Below are positions 38,824 through 49,593 of a stretch of DNA of 54,833 nt, piece after piece (within the stretch, counting starts at the first letter, position 1; every line of letters begins with the position of its first letter). Under the pieces are notes generated by a model, which made no database searches, was not told the DNA's origin, and saw nothing but the letters and a program-made list of their open reading frames with translations. This DNA is from Neosynechococcus sphagnicola sy1. Its GTDB lineage: Bacteria > Cyanobacteriota > Cyanobacteriia > Neosynechococcales > Neosynechococcaceae. Where the stretch lies: contig NZ_JJML01000044.1 in assembly GCF_000775285.1 (NCBI RefSeq), forward strand, positions 58 through 54,890, written 5' to 3'. The translations under genes were made by a program, and so were the position numbers.

Positions 38824-39597
38824 TTAATCATTTCCTGCAATTAACTTCCGCAGAGACTCTAGTCCTTTCTTCACCCGCCGGGATACGGTGACGGCACTAA
38901 CTCCCAGTAGTTCAGCGGTCTCTTTTTGGGTGAGATCCTGGAGAAACACAAACTCCAAAATTTCACAGGTTTTTTGCTCTAGCTGGACAAGAGCTTGTCG
39001 AAGCCGGATTTGATCTTCTTGAGACAGTTGAAAACTGCGATATTGAGTGTCGGGAACTAGATCACCGAGAAAGGTTGCCCCAACTTCGTCATCCCGAACC
39101 GGGGCATCTAAGCTCAGAGGCACACGATTGCGTCCGGCTAGCTTCACTTCCTGCCACTCTGCCAGGGAAATTTCCAGGGCTGTGGCAATTTCTATGTCGT
39201 TGGGATGCCGTCCTAAGTCTGTCTGTAAGGTGCGCATCACCTGAACGGCTTGGCGCTGCAAGGTTAACCAGCGGCGTGGAATCCGGAGGGAGGGGCTTTT
39301 ATCTCGCAGGTAATGCTGAATTTCACCCCGAATGTAGGGAACGGCAAAGGAACTAAAGGCATGCCCTTTTGCCATTTCAAAGCGCTCAATGGCTCGTATG
39401 AGGCCGATACTACCTACTTGCAGCAGGTCATCATAATTCTCAGTACATTGATGCACCCAGTGATGCACCTCCTTCCTCACTAGCCCCAGATTCAGCTCCA
39501 CCAGACGATTGCGAATCTCAGCAGACTGGGTTCTTTGGTAGTCCCGCAGCAGCTGTAAACTCTCGTTCTTGAGGTCACTGGTGATTGGAGTGGACAT
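38824..39597 (-). CDS. sigF: Group 3 sigma factor, SigF-like
   Basis: 257 residues with sigma-70 regions 2 (YDDLLQVGSIGLIRAIERFE), 3 (PRRWLTLQRQAVQVMRTLQ) and 4 (LTQKETAELLGVSAVTVSRR). It lacks region 1.1, as expected for group 3 factors. The sequence resembles cyanobacterial SigF, which directs motility, pilus and surface-polysaccharide genes. A surface-glycan-like operon lies just upstream on the same strand, though 340 bases apart. Intact; the assignment to SigF rather than another group 3 factor is from overall resemblance. Confidence 0.82.
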   Translation of the reverse strand: MSTPITSDLKNESLQLLRDYQRTQSAEIRNRLVELNLGLVRKEVHHWVHQCTENYDDLLQVGSIGLIRAIERFEMAKGHAFSSFAVPYIRGEIQHYLRDKSPSLRIPRRWLTLQRQAVQVMRTLQTDLGRHPNDIEIATALEISLAEWQEVKLAGRNRVPLSLDAPVRDDEVGATFLGDLVPDTQYRSFQLSQEDQIRLRQALVQLEQKTCEILEFVFLQDLTQKETAELLGVSAVTVSRRVKKGLESLRKLIAGND

Positions 39598-39938
39598 AAT
39601 CTGAATTTATCCAGGCTAGATTACCAGATGTATACTCAACCAAAGTTATAGCAAGAAATTCACGAACGACACCGTGTCATAAAACACAGGCTACAACTGA
39701 ATGGATTACTACATCCTCTAAGCAAAGATTGAGTCGCAACAATGTCATTATCACTGAAAGCAAAGGAATCGTTTGTATAGAGTCTGTAAAGATTAGCCTT
39801 CCATAGATATTTTTAGATCAAGGAATGGGTAGGGAAGGTATATTTCGCAACCAGAAGCTTTCGGTACTCAGCTCCGGAATTGGCGACAAAATCAGGGATT
39901 GGGGGGTTGGCCGATCCAGATTGGGTTCTAAAACCCTC
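39598..39938. other. Intergenic region upstream of sigF
   Basis: About 340 bases without a gene. A short palindrome GACACCGTGTC lies near 39667. No terminator for the ParB-like operon and no confident promoter are visible. Confidence 0.5.
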
Positions 39939-40622
39939 TTACGTCAGCGGCAGATTCAGGGAAGCCGATGAACCGGAAGCGGCAGGAATACCCACAAATC
40001 CCGGTAAGGAACTGGCAGCTGGCAATTGGCACAGGGGCAAAGCCCCTTGAACGGCTTGGTGAAAACCGACATCGGTATTCTCAAAGGTTAGGTGCTGACG
40101 GAGGTAATTCCCCCACATAAATTCCTGGAAAGGGATGTCTGATTTTTGATAACCGCCAGCTCTCAGAACTGCCCAGGCCAAACCCCGGTAGACATCATCG
40201 GGGAGATCCGCTAGCCGATGGGGAATGCTGCGGGGGTCAATGGGACCATTGCCATTTTTGTCGTAGCGGTAGACCCACTGATGCTCGATCATCAGGTGCC
40301 AGAATTCAGCTTCTGTATGGTTCCTACAGTTCTCCAAAACTTTGACATAGACGGTTTCCCTCAGTCCCGTCCGTTGAATGGCGATCGCCCGATGGTGATG
40401 GTCTACAACAAAGGGAGTACCGTTAGGGGCAATGGCAATGGGAATATAGTGCTCGCGGAGATACTCATCTAACGTTGCTGGGGTCATGGCAGTAAACTGC
40501 TGCATGCGGTAGTTCACCTCTCGGTAACCCAAGGATGGCTGAGCCGGATGCAGCTGGGCAACTGGGATCACAGCCAGCACGCCTGTGGGCGCATCAGCAC
40601 TAAATCCAGGAAGGGGAACCAT
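39939..40622 (-). CDS. ParB-like nuclease-domain protein
   Basis: 227 residues. The domain (about 20-170) has VAQLHPAQPSLGYREVNYRM, PFVVDHHHRAIAIQRTG and VYRYDKNGNGPIDPRSIP, which fits the ParBc_2 (putative ParB-like nuclease) family rather than a chromosome-partitioning ParB; there is no helix-turn-helix and no ParA gene. The Gly/Ser/Ala-rich tail looks flexible. The gene follows the GT-like gene by 37 bases and is the last of the glycan operon, where its role is unclear. Confidence 0.7.
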   Translation of the reverse strand: MVPLPGFSADAPTGVLAVIPVAQLHPAQPSLGYREVNYRMQQFTAMTPATLDEYLREHYIPIAIAPNGTPFVVDHHHRAIAIQRTGLRETVYVKVLENCRNHTEAEFWHLMIEHQWVYRYDKNGNGPIDPRSIPHRLADLPDDVYRGLAWAVLRAGGYQKSDIPFQEFMWGNYLRQHLTFENTDVGFHQAVQGALPLCQLPAASSLPGFVGIPAASGSSASLNLPLT

Positions 40623-40659
40623 AGGGATAGGAGAAAGGGCTGTCCCCAGACTAGCAAAA

Positions 40660-42614
40660 TCACTGCTGTTTCACTCCATCCCTTCCGATCAGAAAGGCAT
40701 CCAGGCACGCTGGACTCACGGGATGCAACGCTGCCTCTAAAACCTCGGTGGCTCTGTCCTGCCAAGCTTGGGTGGCGGGGGGCGGCATCTGCGAAATCTG
40801 CTGTACCCTGGCTTGTAGGTCTGTCGGCGTGGTGGCGACCCAGTGAATATCGGGGGCAGCTTCTAGGGGATTGAGATTGAGAAAGTTCTCAGAGCGGACG
40901 AAAATGGGTTTCACCCCATACTGAAGGGCTTCATAGCAAACAAGGGTATAGGTATAGAGCAGGATATCCACTGTCGGCAACAGCTGACTAATGGGGGTAT
41001 TGACAACCTGAATCTGGGTCTGGCTAGCTGGAATTCTGGCATACCGAGCTACCTGTCCCCAGTCAACGAGGGGATGACATTTGATCATCACGGTGACGTT
41101 GGGATCGGCACCAAAGGCTTGAACAGCTTTAGACACCAACTCCACCGAGTCCCCCAACCCAATGGAAGTTGCCACTAAGATCCGCAATCGGCAAGGAGGA
41201 TGGGCTTTCACCGCAGCCGGATCTGCCCAGAGATAGGCATGGCGCAGGGCACATCCCCGCACTACTTTTTCCTTAGGAAAACCCTCAGCGATCAGCAAGT
41301 GCTGAAATAAGCTGCCCCCAGCCACAATCCTGTCAGGGAGGGGGCGCAGCCCTAATTCATGGGCGGCGGGGTAGAGGCACAGCGCCAGACGGGAAAAATT
41401 CCCATTGTCGTAGCCGACGATCGCCGTATGGGGGAGATAATGGCGCACCGACCAGGCTAAGGCTTGTTCCCAACTATGCCCCTCACAGGTGTGGATGATC
41501 TGTCGGGGCTGCATGTTTCGGGTGGCTAAGGAGGCGATGCAGGCTCCATAGGTGAGGGTAAAGGCCAAGGTATTGCGAGTTTGTTCGAGATGTTCCTGGG
41601 TGAGGCGATAGGTGGGTACCCCAGCAATGGCATCCTCTGGGTTCAGACAGGGTTGAAACGCTTGGGCCTGCTGCTGACAGGTTTGCCAATCCACCTCGGT
41701 GAGTAATAACTCCAGAAACAGAAAGGTTTCACCACTCTGCAACAATCGGTCAATGGCTTCGGGGTAAGGAATAGTATGGAGAATTCGTGGTACATAGACC
41801 ACTCGCAAACCACGATCGCGCAGCATCGGCGCTAGATCACCCAGGTGGGGATCAATGTAGTGACCATCCGGATCAAAGTTACGGCGATCGACCCAGGTCA
41901 ACAGCAGGATGGTGGTGGGGTCGATCCAGTTGTCATCAATCTTCACCCCTCGGAGGGCTAAAATCCGCTGCCAGTAAGTCAAGAGATCTTCCTTGGGCTG
42001 ACGCTGGTCGGGCGGGGGGCGGGGGGCGGAACCAGGATCGCCCAGAGTTGCCATGCGGTGAGGTAGATCCGTCCCAGGAGCCGTCGTCCCTGCGATCGCC
42101 TCTGGGGTGGTGACTGAATCGGAGCCGGGCAAGAGATCTGCTGCAGTTGATATCCCTGAGCGATGGCAAACTCTGTGACTTCAGCTGCTAAAGCTGGGGT
42201 GGCGCAAATCATCAAGGTGGGGACTGAAAAACCGACGGTGAGTAAGTCTTGGGCAACGCCCAGCAGGCAGAGGCGAAGGAAAAACAGCGAGTAGGGATTC
42301 TTCGCCGCCAGTTCCGATGCCCACCAGGCCAGGGAGTGATGGCGTTGGGAGAGATCACCGATCCAGTCAAGGTAGGGCTGACGGAGTTTCCAGGCCATGG
42401 CATCCAGAGCATCGGCAATCGACAGCCGCTGCATCCTAGGACAGAGCCAGGACTCTACTTGGACACGCCAGGTACTGTCTTCTCCCAGGTAAAGCCACTG
42501 TTGGATGCCCCGTGCCCCGAGTTCCGGCAATAGCGTCGTTGGGTTTAAGTCGGCTTGCAGGGCTATGTGAAGCATCGCATCAGCAAAGAAGGCCACTGTT
42601 GATCCAAGTCCCAT
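40660..42614 (-). CDS. Large glycosyltransferase-like surface carbohydrate protein (frame slip repaired)
   Basis: About 651 residues if the frames 41979-42614 and 40660-42132 are joined by adding one G to the G-rich runs at 42014-42026 (joint near LWAILVPPPAP then DQRQPKEDLL). The C-terminal half looks GT-B-like: RLRILVATSIGLGDSVELVS, MIKCHPLVDWGQVA and VDILLYTYTLVCYEALQYG, which is the nucleotide-sugar side of CDP-glycerol or capsule-type transferases. I recall a family of surface carbohydrate proteins with this layout (TIGR04326-like), but cannot confirm it. Its position after a CMP-sugar synthetase and HAD phosphatase supports a role in glycan transfer. Confidence 0.6.
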
Positions 42615-43225
42615 AAATCTGCAATCAGCGCGATCGCCCCTTGGGAGGGGAATGGGTTGGGTTTCCCAGCCTCCACCCGCCCCACAAAGGGCACTGCGGT
42701 GGCCTTTGCCCCCTGGTAATCCGCGATCGCATCGCCAATCATCAACAATTCTGATGGCTGAAGCTGCTGCTCATGTAAAATTCGCTGGAGAATCGCCTGT
42801 TTACTGGCAGGACTACCATAGACCCCTTGAAAAAACCCCTTCAGGTGCCGCTGGTGAACAATAGCCTGCAATTCTGCTTCCGGCGTCCCCGAGGCGATAT
42901 ATAGAGGATAATCCGGTGCCCGCGATCGCAGGAATTCCTCCGCCCCGGCTACAAAGGGACAGGCGAGAACAGCCTCATACACCTGTTGGGAAAATCTGAC
43001 TCCCAGGTTAGCTAACGTTTCTTCCTCTAGGGGTTGTTGCAGATAATCCTGGTAGATGATCCGGAACTTTTCAAACCGCGAGATCCCGGCTTTTTCAAGA
43101 TGTAACTGCACAATGGCCTCTAGCTGCTCAGGATAGTCCTGAAACAGTTGACGAAAGGCCTGGGTCTTAATCGCTGTAGACTCCAGAATCACACCGTCAA
43201 AGTCAAAGGCGATCGCTTTTAACAT
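42563..43225 (-). CDS. HAD-superfamily phosphatase
   Basis: About 220 residues from the ATG at 43225. Motif I is FDFDGVILEST (catalytic Asp pair), motif II is YIASGTPEAEL, the Lys motif is SPASKQAIL, and motif IV is LMIGDAIADYQGA. The cap is the small helical class I type. Enzymes next to CMP-sugar synthetases often remove phosphate from a nonulosonic-acid or KDO-like intermediate, which is inference here. It starts inside the tail of the synthetase gene and its end overlaps the next gene by 52 bases. Confidence 0.85.
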   Translation of the reverse strand: MLKAIAFDFDGVILESTAIKTQAFRQLFQDYPEQLEAIVQLHLEKAGISRFEKFRIIYQDYLQQPLEEETLANLGVRFSQQVYEAVLACPFVAGAEEFLRSRAPDYPLYIASGTPEAELQAIVHQRHLKGFFQGVYGSPASKQAILQRILHEQQLQPSELLMIGDAIADYQGAKATAVPFVGRVEAGKPNPFPSQGAIALIADLWDLDQQWPSLLMRCFT

Positions 43226-43233
43226 CGTCTCTC

Positions 43234-43979
43234 TCAAACCGCATTATAACCGTGCTGTTGCAGCCAATATTCCACTCCCGGAACTTGCCATTCATAGTCC
43301 ACATCACACCCCCCCAGGACGGGATCGGAGCAATCCGCTGTCCCATCCACTTTTGGGGCAGCAGACCTGAGACAAGATCCTCTAGACAATGGGGGCGGAC
43401 AATGGAAACCCCCATATCTGCGTACAAAACATCCCCCTGAGAGTCGCGATCGCAGCTCAAGGTTTGGGGGTCCCCGAAGATTTCAAAGGGGACAAACGGG
43501 TGCAGACAGCCATCGGGCATCAACTTCCGAGCCCGTAGGGGACTCCACATGTTGTAGCGAGAAACCGTTACGGCGGAGTCCAGGGTGGGATCGGCTCGCA
43601 GGATCTCAATCCCCTGATCAATCAGGGCCCCTGTGATCGTGGCAGCATTGGCAAACAGCAGCACCATGAATTCCAGAGACTGGGAAGCGAGGTGGAGGCG
43701 ATCGCGAATCACCTGGTAGCCGTGGACAAAGGCATCTTCGCCGAGGGCCTGATCGGAACAGAGTTCTGGGGGCCGCTGAATAATGGTGGCACCATAGTCC
43801 CGACCCACCTGCATAATTGCCGGTGAATCCGTGGATACATAGAGGTGTTGGACAAACTGACTCCCTTGAGCGGCTAGCAGCGGATAGGCCATCAAGGGAC
43901 GACCCAGAACAGGATAGAGGTTCTTGCCAGGGAAGCCTTTACTCCCCGCACGTCCCAGTAATAATGCTGCAACGGTCAT
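43234..43979 (-). CDS. Acylneuraminate/KDO-type cytidylyltransferase (frame slip repaired)
   Basis: About 248 residues. The nucleotide-binding start is LLLGRAGSKGFPGKNLYPVLG (residues 6-26), followed by LYVSTDSPAI, LLFANAATITGALI and YNMWSPLRA, as in CMP-sialic-acid and CMP-KDO-like synthetases. The frame drifts at the C7 run 43309-43315; the correct tail reads CDVDYEWQVPGVEYWLQQHG and stops at 43234. The enzyme would couple CTP to a sugar acid. It overlaps the GT2/radical-SAM gene by four bases. The exact sugar is unknown. Confidence 0.82.
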
Positions 43980-46171
43980 TTCGTCGTTACGGTCTCGCGG
44001 GTGGATTGGGGTAATTGTACTAGCTTATCAGGACGAAATAACCCCATGAGAATATTTTTATAAGTGGATAAATCGTAGAGCATGTTAATCGGGGTGGCAC
44101 ACATCCAGTCGCAGTTGCATTGTTTATTGACAATCTCTTGCTGGTGGAATTGGTTCACTTTTTGCGATCGCTTCAATTGATAAAAGTCATAATTGAAGTC
44201 TTTAATGTTTCCCAAATTTGTCTTCTCTAAGACCTCACAGGGAGAAATGGAGCCATCGTCGTACAGCGTCACGAACTTCTGAGTCGCATAACAGGGACGA
44301 ATAAATTCCTCACGGGTAATGATGCGGATGATATCGTTGTAAACTAGCCCCTGAAGGGTTCTGACAGCTCGACTCCAGATGCTTTGGCGGTGTTGCTGCC
44401 ATTCCTGTTGTTCATTGCGCTGTAGTAGATCGATCCAGGGCCAGATGTGTTTTTTATTATCAGTGGTGATCAGAGCATGGACTTCACGAATCAGATAAAA
44501 CATCTGTTGATCATATTTAAAATTACGCTGACAGTAATCAATGATTTCCTCAATGCGGTGGAGATTAAATTCAGCGTAACAAGTTGCAATTTGAATCCGT
44601 AGATTCTGATACTTATGTCGGATTTTAGACAACGCTTTTAAGGTTTCAGTCATTTTGGCAAAGCCATCTTTGATCTTGCGAGAATGATCGTGATCCTCGT
44701 ACATCGAATCAATGCTGACTTGCACCGTCAAAAAGATCCCTGGACATTGATTTAAGATCGCCACGGTTGAGCGTAAAACTCGCTCCGTGAGAGCTGCATT
44801 GGAGGGAATAGTTACCCACTGGGTATGGGAATGCTGCCAAAAAGCATGCACTAGCTGCGGTAAATCTTCACGAATAAAGGGTTCACCGCCAGAAAGCGTC
44901 AGGTAGGGTAACCGGCCTAATTTTTGAGCAATCTGTGTAACTTCATCCAGGGTGAGTTCACTGGGTTTCCGTTCTTGCCAGTTGACGACATTTTCTAAAT
45001 TGAAGCAAAAACTGCACCGGGCATTGCATTTAGAGGTCACAAAGTAGAACAGTTTAGAGATTCTGCCGGGTCGCCAGAAATGGAGAATTGAGCAGGCAAT
45101 ATTCCACAGGAGCCGCACCCGAAATAGGAGATAGCGCCCTAGACCAATGCTGCCACCTAATAACCAGCACCCTAAGCGCAGGGATAAGAGGGGACGAAAG
45201 AGCAGCTGCGACCAACGACTCGGGCGCTCTGAGGGGAGGAGTTGTTCTACGTAGCGACGCACAAAACCGAAGAACTCACGGGACAGCCAATAATGTCCCA
45301 CCAGGGCCGCAAGGGTGAGGGGCAGAGCAACCTCAGCAGCAATGGGAAGGGTCAGCATCCCCACCCCCACCCCGCCTAGCAGCAGCGCAGATAATAATAA
45401 ATTCCGACCGCCATAGGCCAGGAGGGTGATGCCGGATTCAGTTTGATCCGATAAGCCATTGAGCAGAATGGTTACCCGAGAAATTCCTCGATGCAGATGC
45501 CGTTTGAGATAGCCTTTGGTGTTACGTTCCTGATGAAAAACCTCTAGAGCATAGACAAATTTCAGGGGAATTGACTGTCGAAGTTCATGGCAGATCACGG
45601 TGTCTTCCCCACTCGCCATGCCTTTGAAGAAACTCAGCTCTTGTTGGGTTTTATTTTGCTTCCAGGCGGTGCGCAAAAATGCACAGTTGCCACCGGGCAG
45701 GGTTGCCTGATCTGGATTTTTTGAAAACACAAAATGGGCATATTCCTCCTCAATGATCATGAAGTGCCCCAGGGTTGATTGGGCGACGGGATGGGAATAT
45801 TTCCCCCCAACCCCTCCGAGGGTTGGATCTCGTTGAAATTCTCCAACAATTTTTTCCAGCCAATCCTGGGGTGCCCGACAATCCGCATCGATGAAGGCAA
45901 TGATGTCCCCCGTGGCCTTGGCAGCTCCGATGGCTCTGGCGGTGGCTGCGCCACCATTAGCAGCGCAATTAATCAGCTGAACATTGAAGGCGGCAATGAC
46001 CGCGATCGCGTCATCGGTTGAGGCATCATTTACTACAATGATTTCCTGGGGAGCATAGGTCTGCTGCAGCAACGAATGCAGACAATTTCCAATGGTTTGG
46101 CTGGCGTTATAGCAAGGAATCACAACAGAAATAGTGTAATTCCGGTGATGCTGCTCTAGCGGAGATTCCAT
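43976..46171 (-). CDS. Fusion of GT2 glycosyltransferase, membrane region and radical-SAM enzyme
   Basis: 731 residues in one intact frame. Residues 13-240 are a GT-A fold: SVVIPCYNASQTIGNCL, a DxD motif in FIDADC (about 93-98), and GEDTVICHE. Residues about 245-345 hold hydrophobic segments. Residues 375-731 are a radical-SAM enzyme with the 4Fe-4S motif CNARCSFC (Cys382, 386, 389) and GGE (428-430). Further cysteines at 627, 645, 685, 687 and 691 suggest a SPASM-like auxiliary cluster. So one protein would both transfer a sugar and perform radical chemistry, at the membrane. It heads an operon with a CMP-sugar synthetase, HAD phosphatase and GT-like gene. The combination is unusual. Confidence 0.88.
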   Translation of the reverse strand: MESPLEQHHRNYTISVVIPCYNASQTIGNCLHSLLQQTYAPQEIIVVNDASTDDAIAVIAAFNVQLINCAANGGAATARAIGAAKATGDIIAFIDADCRAPQDWLEKIVGEFQRDPTLGGVGGKYSHPVAQSTLGHFMIIEEEYAHFVFSKNPDQATLPGGNCAFLRTAWKQNKTQQELSFFKGMASGEDTVICHELRQSIPLKFVYALEVFHQERNTKGYLKRHLHRGISRVTILLNGLSDQTESGITLLAYGGRNLLLSALLLGGVGVGMLTLPIAAEVALPLTLAALVGHYWLSREFFGFVRRYVEQLLPSERPSRWSQLLFRPLLSLRLGCWLLGGSIGLGRYLLFRVRLLWNIACSILHFWRPGRISKLFYFVTSKCNARCSFCFNLENVVNWQERKPSELTLDEVTQIAQKLGRLPYLTLSGGEPFIREDLPQLVHAFWQHSHTQWVTIPSNAALTERVLRSTVAILNQCPGIFLTVQVSIDSMYEDHDHSRKIKDGFAKMTETLKALSKIRHKYQNLRIQIATCYAEFNLHRIEEIIDYCQRNFKYDQQMFYLIREVHALITTDNKKHIWPWIDLLQRNEQQEWQQHRQSIWSRAVRTLQGLVYNDIIRIITREEFIRPCYATQKFVTLYDDGSISPCEVLEKTNLGNIKDFNYDFYQLKRSQKVNQFHQQEIVNKQCNCDWMCATPINMLYDLSTYKNILMGLFRPDKLVQLPQSTRETVTTK

Positions 46172-46219
46172 AAAATATGCATCAGGAGTTCTACTTTTAA
46201 TTAAGCTAGAGTCAATACT

Positions 46220-47117
46220 TTGTCAAGTCAGGATACGGTTGTGATTCCCCTTTCGGTGATTACAGTGACCCATAATCATGGTGCCTACATTGGGCGCTGT
46301 TTAACGGCGTTGGTACCGGAAGTGACTGCGTTGGGAGGCGAAATTCTGGTGATAGATAATTGCTCTGAGGATGCCAGTGCCGCGATCGCCCGCCAATTTC
46401 CCACGGTACAATTGCACCTCAACCCAGAGCGGCGGGGTTTCTCTGCTAATAATAACTACGGCATGGCGCTGGCCCAAGGGCGCTACTTATTGTTATTGAA
46501 CCCCGATACAGAAGTGCTGCCCGGTGCCCTGGGTGCCTTGATCCAGTTTATGGAAGAACATCCCGCTGTTGGATTGTGTGGGGCGCAGCTCCTGTTTCCG
46601 AATGGCACGATTCAACCCTCGCCACGACGGTTCCCGACCTTGGGAGCCGCGATCGCCCGCAGGAGCCCCTTGCGGCGGTTGCTCCGTCAGTCTGCCCTTA
46701 ATCGTCGTCACTTGATGCAGGATCTCGATCATTCCCAACCTCAACCCGTTGACTGGTTGCTGGGTGCTTGTTTATTCATCCGTCAAGAAATTCTTCACAG
46801 TGTAGGTCCCCTGGATGAGGGCGTTTTTTCTCTACGTTGAAGATATTGATTGGGCCCAGCGCATCCATCGAGCCGGTTGGCAGGTTTACTATGTCCCTAC
46901 CGCTCAAATCATCCACCACCACCTCGCCGTCAGCGATCGCCACCTCTGGAGTCGCTACACTTGGCTCCACCTGGGGAGCATGGTACGCTATGCCCGTAAG
47001 TATTGGTGCCCACTGATTCCAGGATTAGCCATTCGAGATTACAGTGCCACCCTTTGGCAAATCATGGGTCAGATCAAGCCCCCCCCCAATGCTTCAGTAC
47101 TTTCCCCCCGGCCTTAG
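46220..47117 (+). CDS. GT2-family glycosyltransferase (rhamnosyltransferase-like; frame slip repaired)
   Basis: About 298 residues. Motifs are VITVTHNHGAYIGRCLTAL, LVIDNCSEDASAA, FSANNNYGMALAQGRYLLLL (substrate region) and NPDTEVLPGALG (DxD-type). The frame is lost at the T6 run 46824-46829; the correct continuation is DEGFFLYVEDIDWAQRIHRAG, the typical ED motif of this family. A TTG at 46220 is the only start before VVIPLSVI; a GTG just inside is also possible. It is divergent from the GT2/radical-SAM operon with only 48 bases between, so the two sides probably serve one glycan pathway. Confidence 0.85.
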
Positions 47118-47344
47118 AGATTCTGAAGTGCTCACAGTTATGTTTTCAGAAATTTACCTTAGTGGGTTATTGAACCAGTGCCTGGGTCACTGGGTTGTTT
47201 GTTGGGAAATTCTCTAGGCGGCTAAACTCTCGGTGCTGAGGGGAACTATGGTGCCGCTGGCTGCCCAGCCCAATAACATGGGTTCGTGACGGTCAACGGC
47301 ATGTCTCCATTGCAGAAGCAGTTGCGTTCTTCGTTGAGGGGGGG

Positions 47345-48410
47345 TTAGAGTCGCTGGCCGGTTTCCGGATCAAAGACCAGTAAGTGATGCCGATTCAAGG
47401 TCAAGGGCAAGCGATCGCCGGGACGGAGCCGCAACTGCGGATCAACCTGTACATTCACCACCGCACCGGGTAGGGTTGCCCGGATCAAGGTTTCCCGCCC
47501 AAGGGGTTCCACCACACTCACCATCACCGTCAGGTCAGCAGTTGCCGTCTCCGTCGCAACCTGGAGATGTTCCGGACGAATCCCCAAGTCATAGGGTTGT
47601 CCAGGGTTGAGGGGCAGGGGATCGCTGGGGAAAGCTACCAGATTGTCATTGACCTGAAACCCCTTCTCAGTATAAATAGCCGGAAGAATATTCATGGATG
47701 GACTGCCCAGAAACGTTGCTACCATGCGATTGGCCGGTTGGGCATAAATAGTTTGGGGATCGCCAATCTGTTGCATCCGCCCTCGGTCGAGAATGATCAT
47801 TTGATCCGCCAGGGTCATCGCTTCTACTTGGTCGTGGGTGACGTAAAGGGTGGTGATGCCCAGTTTTTGGTGAAGTTGCTTCAACTCAGCACGGGTGTCA
47901 TCCCGCAGTTGGGCATCCAGATTCGACAGGGGTTCATCCAGAAGAAACGCTTGGGGTTGCCGGGCGATCGCCCGTCCCAAGGCCACCCGCTGCTGCTGCC
48001 CCCCCGAGAGCTGGCGAGGCTTGCGCTCAAGGAGATGGGAGATATCTAAGGAACGAGCTACCCCTTCCACGCGATCGCGGATGGTTTTGGGGTCAGTCTG
48101 ACGCATCCGCAAGCCAAAGGCCAGATTTTCGGCAACGGTCATGTGAGGGTAGAGGGCATAGTTTTGAAAAAACCATCGCTATATCTCGCTGTCTTGCAGG
48201 GATCTGATTCATCCGGGATTCCCCGATGTAGACATCCCCTGCTGTTGCTGATTCCAGCCCCGCAATGGTACGTAAAATGGTTGATTTACCACACCCAGAT
48301 GGCCCCACCATCACCCAGAACTGTCCATCGGGTACTTCAAAGGTGATGCCATCAATGATACACACATTGCCATGACGGCATGTAATTTCGTCTAACTTAA
48401 CCCGTGCCAT
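47345..48410 (-). CDS. Sugar ABC transporter ATPase (MalK/UgpC type; frame slip repaired)
   Basis: About 355 residues from ATG 48410 (MARVKLDEITCRHGN). Walker A is VGPSGCGKST; removing one A from the A6 run 48167-48172 gives [20 protein letters not shown], joining the two frames. The signature is LSGGQQQRVALGRAIA, Walker B is AFLLDEPLSNLDAQ, and the H-loop is TLYVTHDQVEAMTLAD. A TOBE regulatory domain follows (RMVATFLGSPSMNIL, LGIRPEHLQ). This is the CUT1-type ATPase that can drive several sugar importers. No permease or binding protein is adjacent. Confidence 0.88.
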
Positions 48411-48581
48411 GTAAGACTCATCTGCCAGGGCGAAACTTCTGACGTTCATCTTAAGCGATGTCGAGCCAGACTTCTTGCAGCCCTATGCCCATTTCTAGGA
48501 GTCGCAAGCAACGGGACTATGGGGCAGCATCGGCCAGACCACTAGCCTCCCGATCCAGACTTTTTTTCTCGCAACCTGTGT

Positions 48582-49440
48582 ATGCAATTCCAAATCTCCC
48601 ATGTGACAACCTATCGCTATCGCCAACCAATCCTGCTACAGCCCCATGTGATTCGCCTACGTCCCCGCTGCGACGGCATCCAATCCCTCCAATCCTTTTC
48701 GATGCAGATTCTGCCCCAACCAGGGGGTATCAGCCAGACCCTTGACTGGGAAAGCAATGCCACAGTCCAGGCATGGTTTCGAGAAGAACGTAGCGACCTC
48801 CTCCAGGTAGAAACCGTTGCCCAAGTCACCACCCATCGACTGAATCCCTTCGACTACTTGCTAGAACCTTGGGCGATCAAGCTGCCGATGGACTATCCGG
48901 TCTCTGCATGGGGCCATCTCCAACCCTACCTTGACAGTGCTGCCTCCCCATCAGTGCTCGATTCAACCTTGATCCGGATGGTCCAGGAGTTATTGCATAC
49001 GGCGGCAGGAGATACCATCACCTTCCTCACCAATCTCAACCAGACCCTGTATCACGGTTGTCAGCAGGTCTACCGAGAAACGGGGGATCCCCTGCCACCG
49101 GTTCTGACTTGGGCACATAAGTCTGGGTCCTGTCGTGACCTAGCCGTATTATTTATGGCCCTCTGTCGGAGTGTGGGGTTAGCATCCCGCTTTGTTAGTG
49201 GTTACCAGGCGGGGGATTCCAACCAAGCTCAGCACCATCTCCATGCCTGGGCTGAAGTCTACTTACCGGGAGCAGGCTGGCGGGGCTATGATCCGACCCA
49301 AGGCTTAGCAGTGGCAGATGCCCATGTTGCCGTGGCAGTCAGTGCGTTACCCCGCCATGCAGCGCCGATGACGGGGAGTTATCGGGGGGGGTAGTGGTCA
49401 ACCGGCCATGGACTATCAGCTATCAGTGCAAGCCATCTAA
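48582..49440 (+). CDS. Transglutaminase-like protein (frame slip repaired)
   Basis: About 286 residues. The N-terminal transglutaminase-associated region is QISHVTTYRYRQPILLQPH. The catalytic triad is visible as Cys in SGSCRDLAVLF, His in HHLHAWAEVY and Asp in YDPTQG. The frame ends early at 49394; removing one G from the G8 run 49384-49391 adds YRGGSGQPAMDYQLSVQAI and a stop at 49440, giving the normal C-terminus. Proteins of this family are thought to be cysteine-dependent peptidases or amidases; substrate unknown. Upstream is the minus-strand ABC ATPase gene. Confidence 0.87.
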
Positions 49441-49593
49441 GGCAAACCGTCATCCATGATTCCTGTCCAATCCCCATGGGGAAGCCTATGATGGGGATAG
49501 ACTGGAACAAACTGCCAACAGACTGTTCTTCTCAAGGCCTTTCACACATCTCTTGTCAGCAACTCTTAGTAAGCACCCTTTGCCCTTGCTGCC

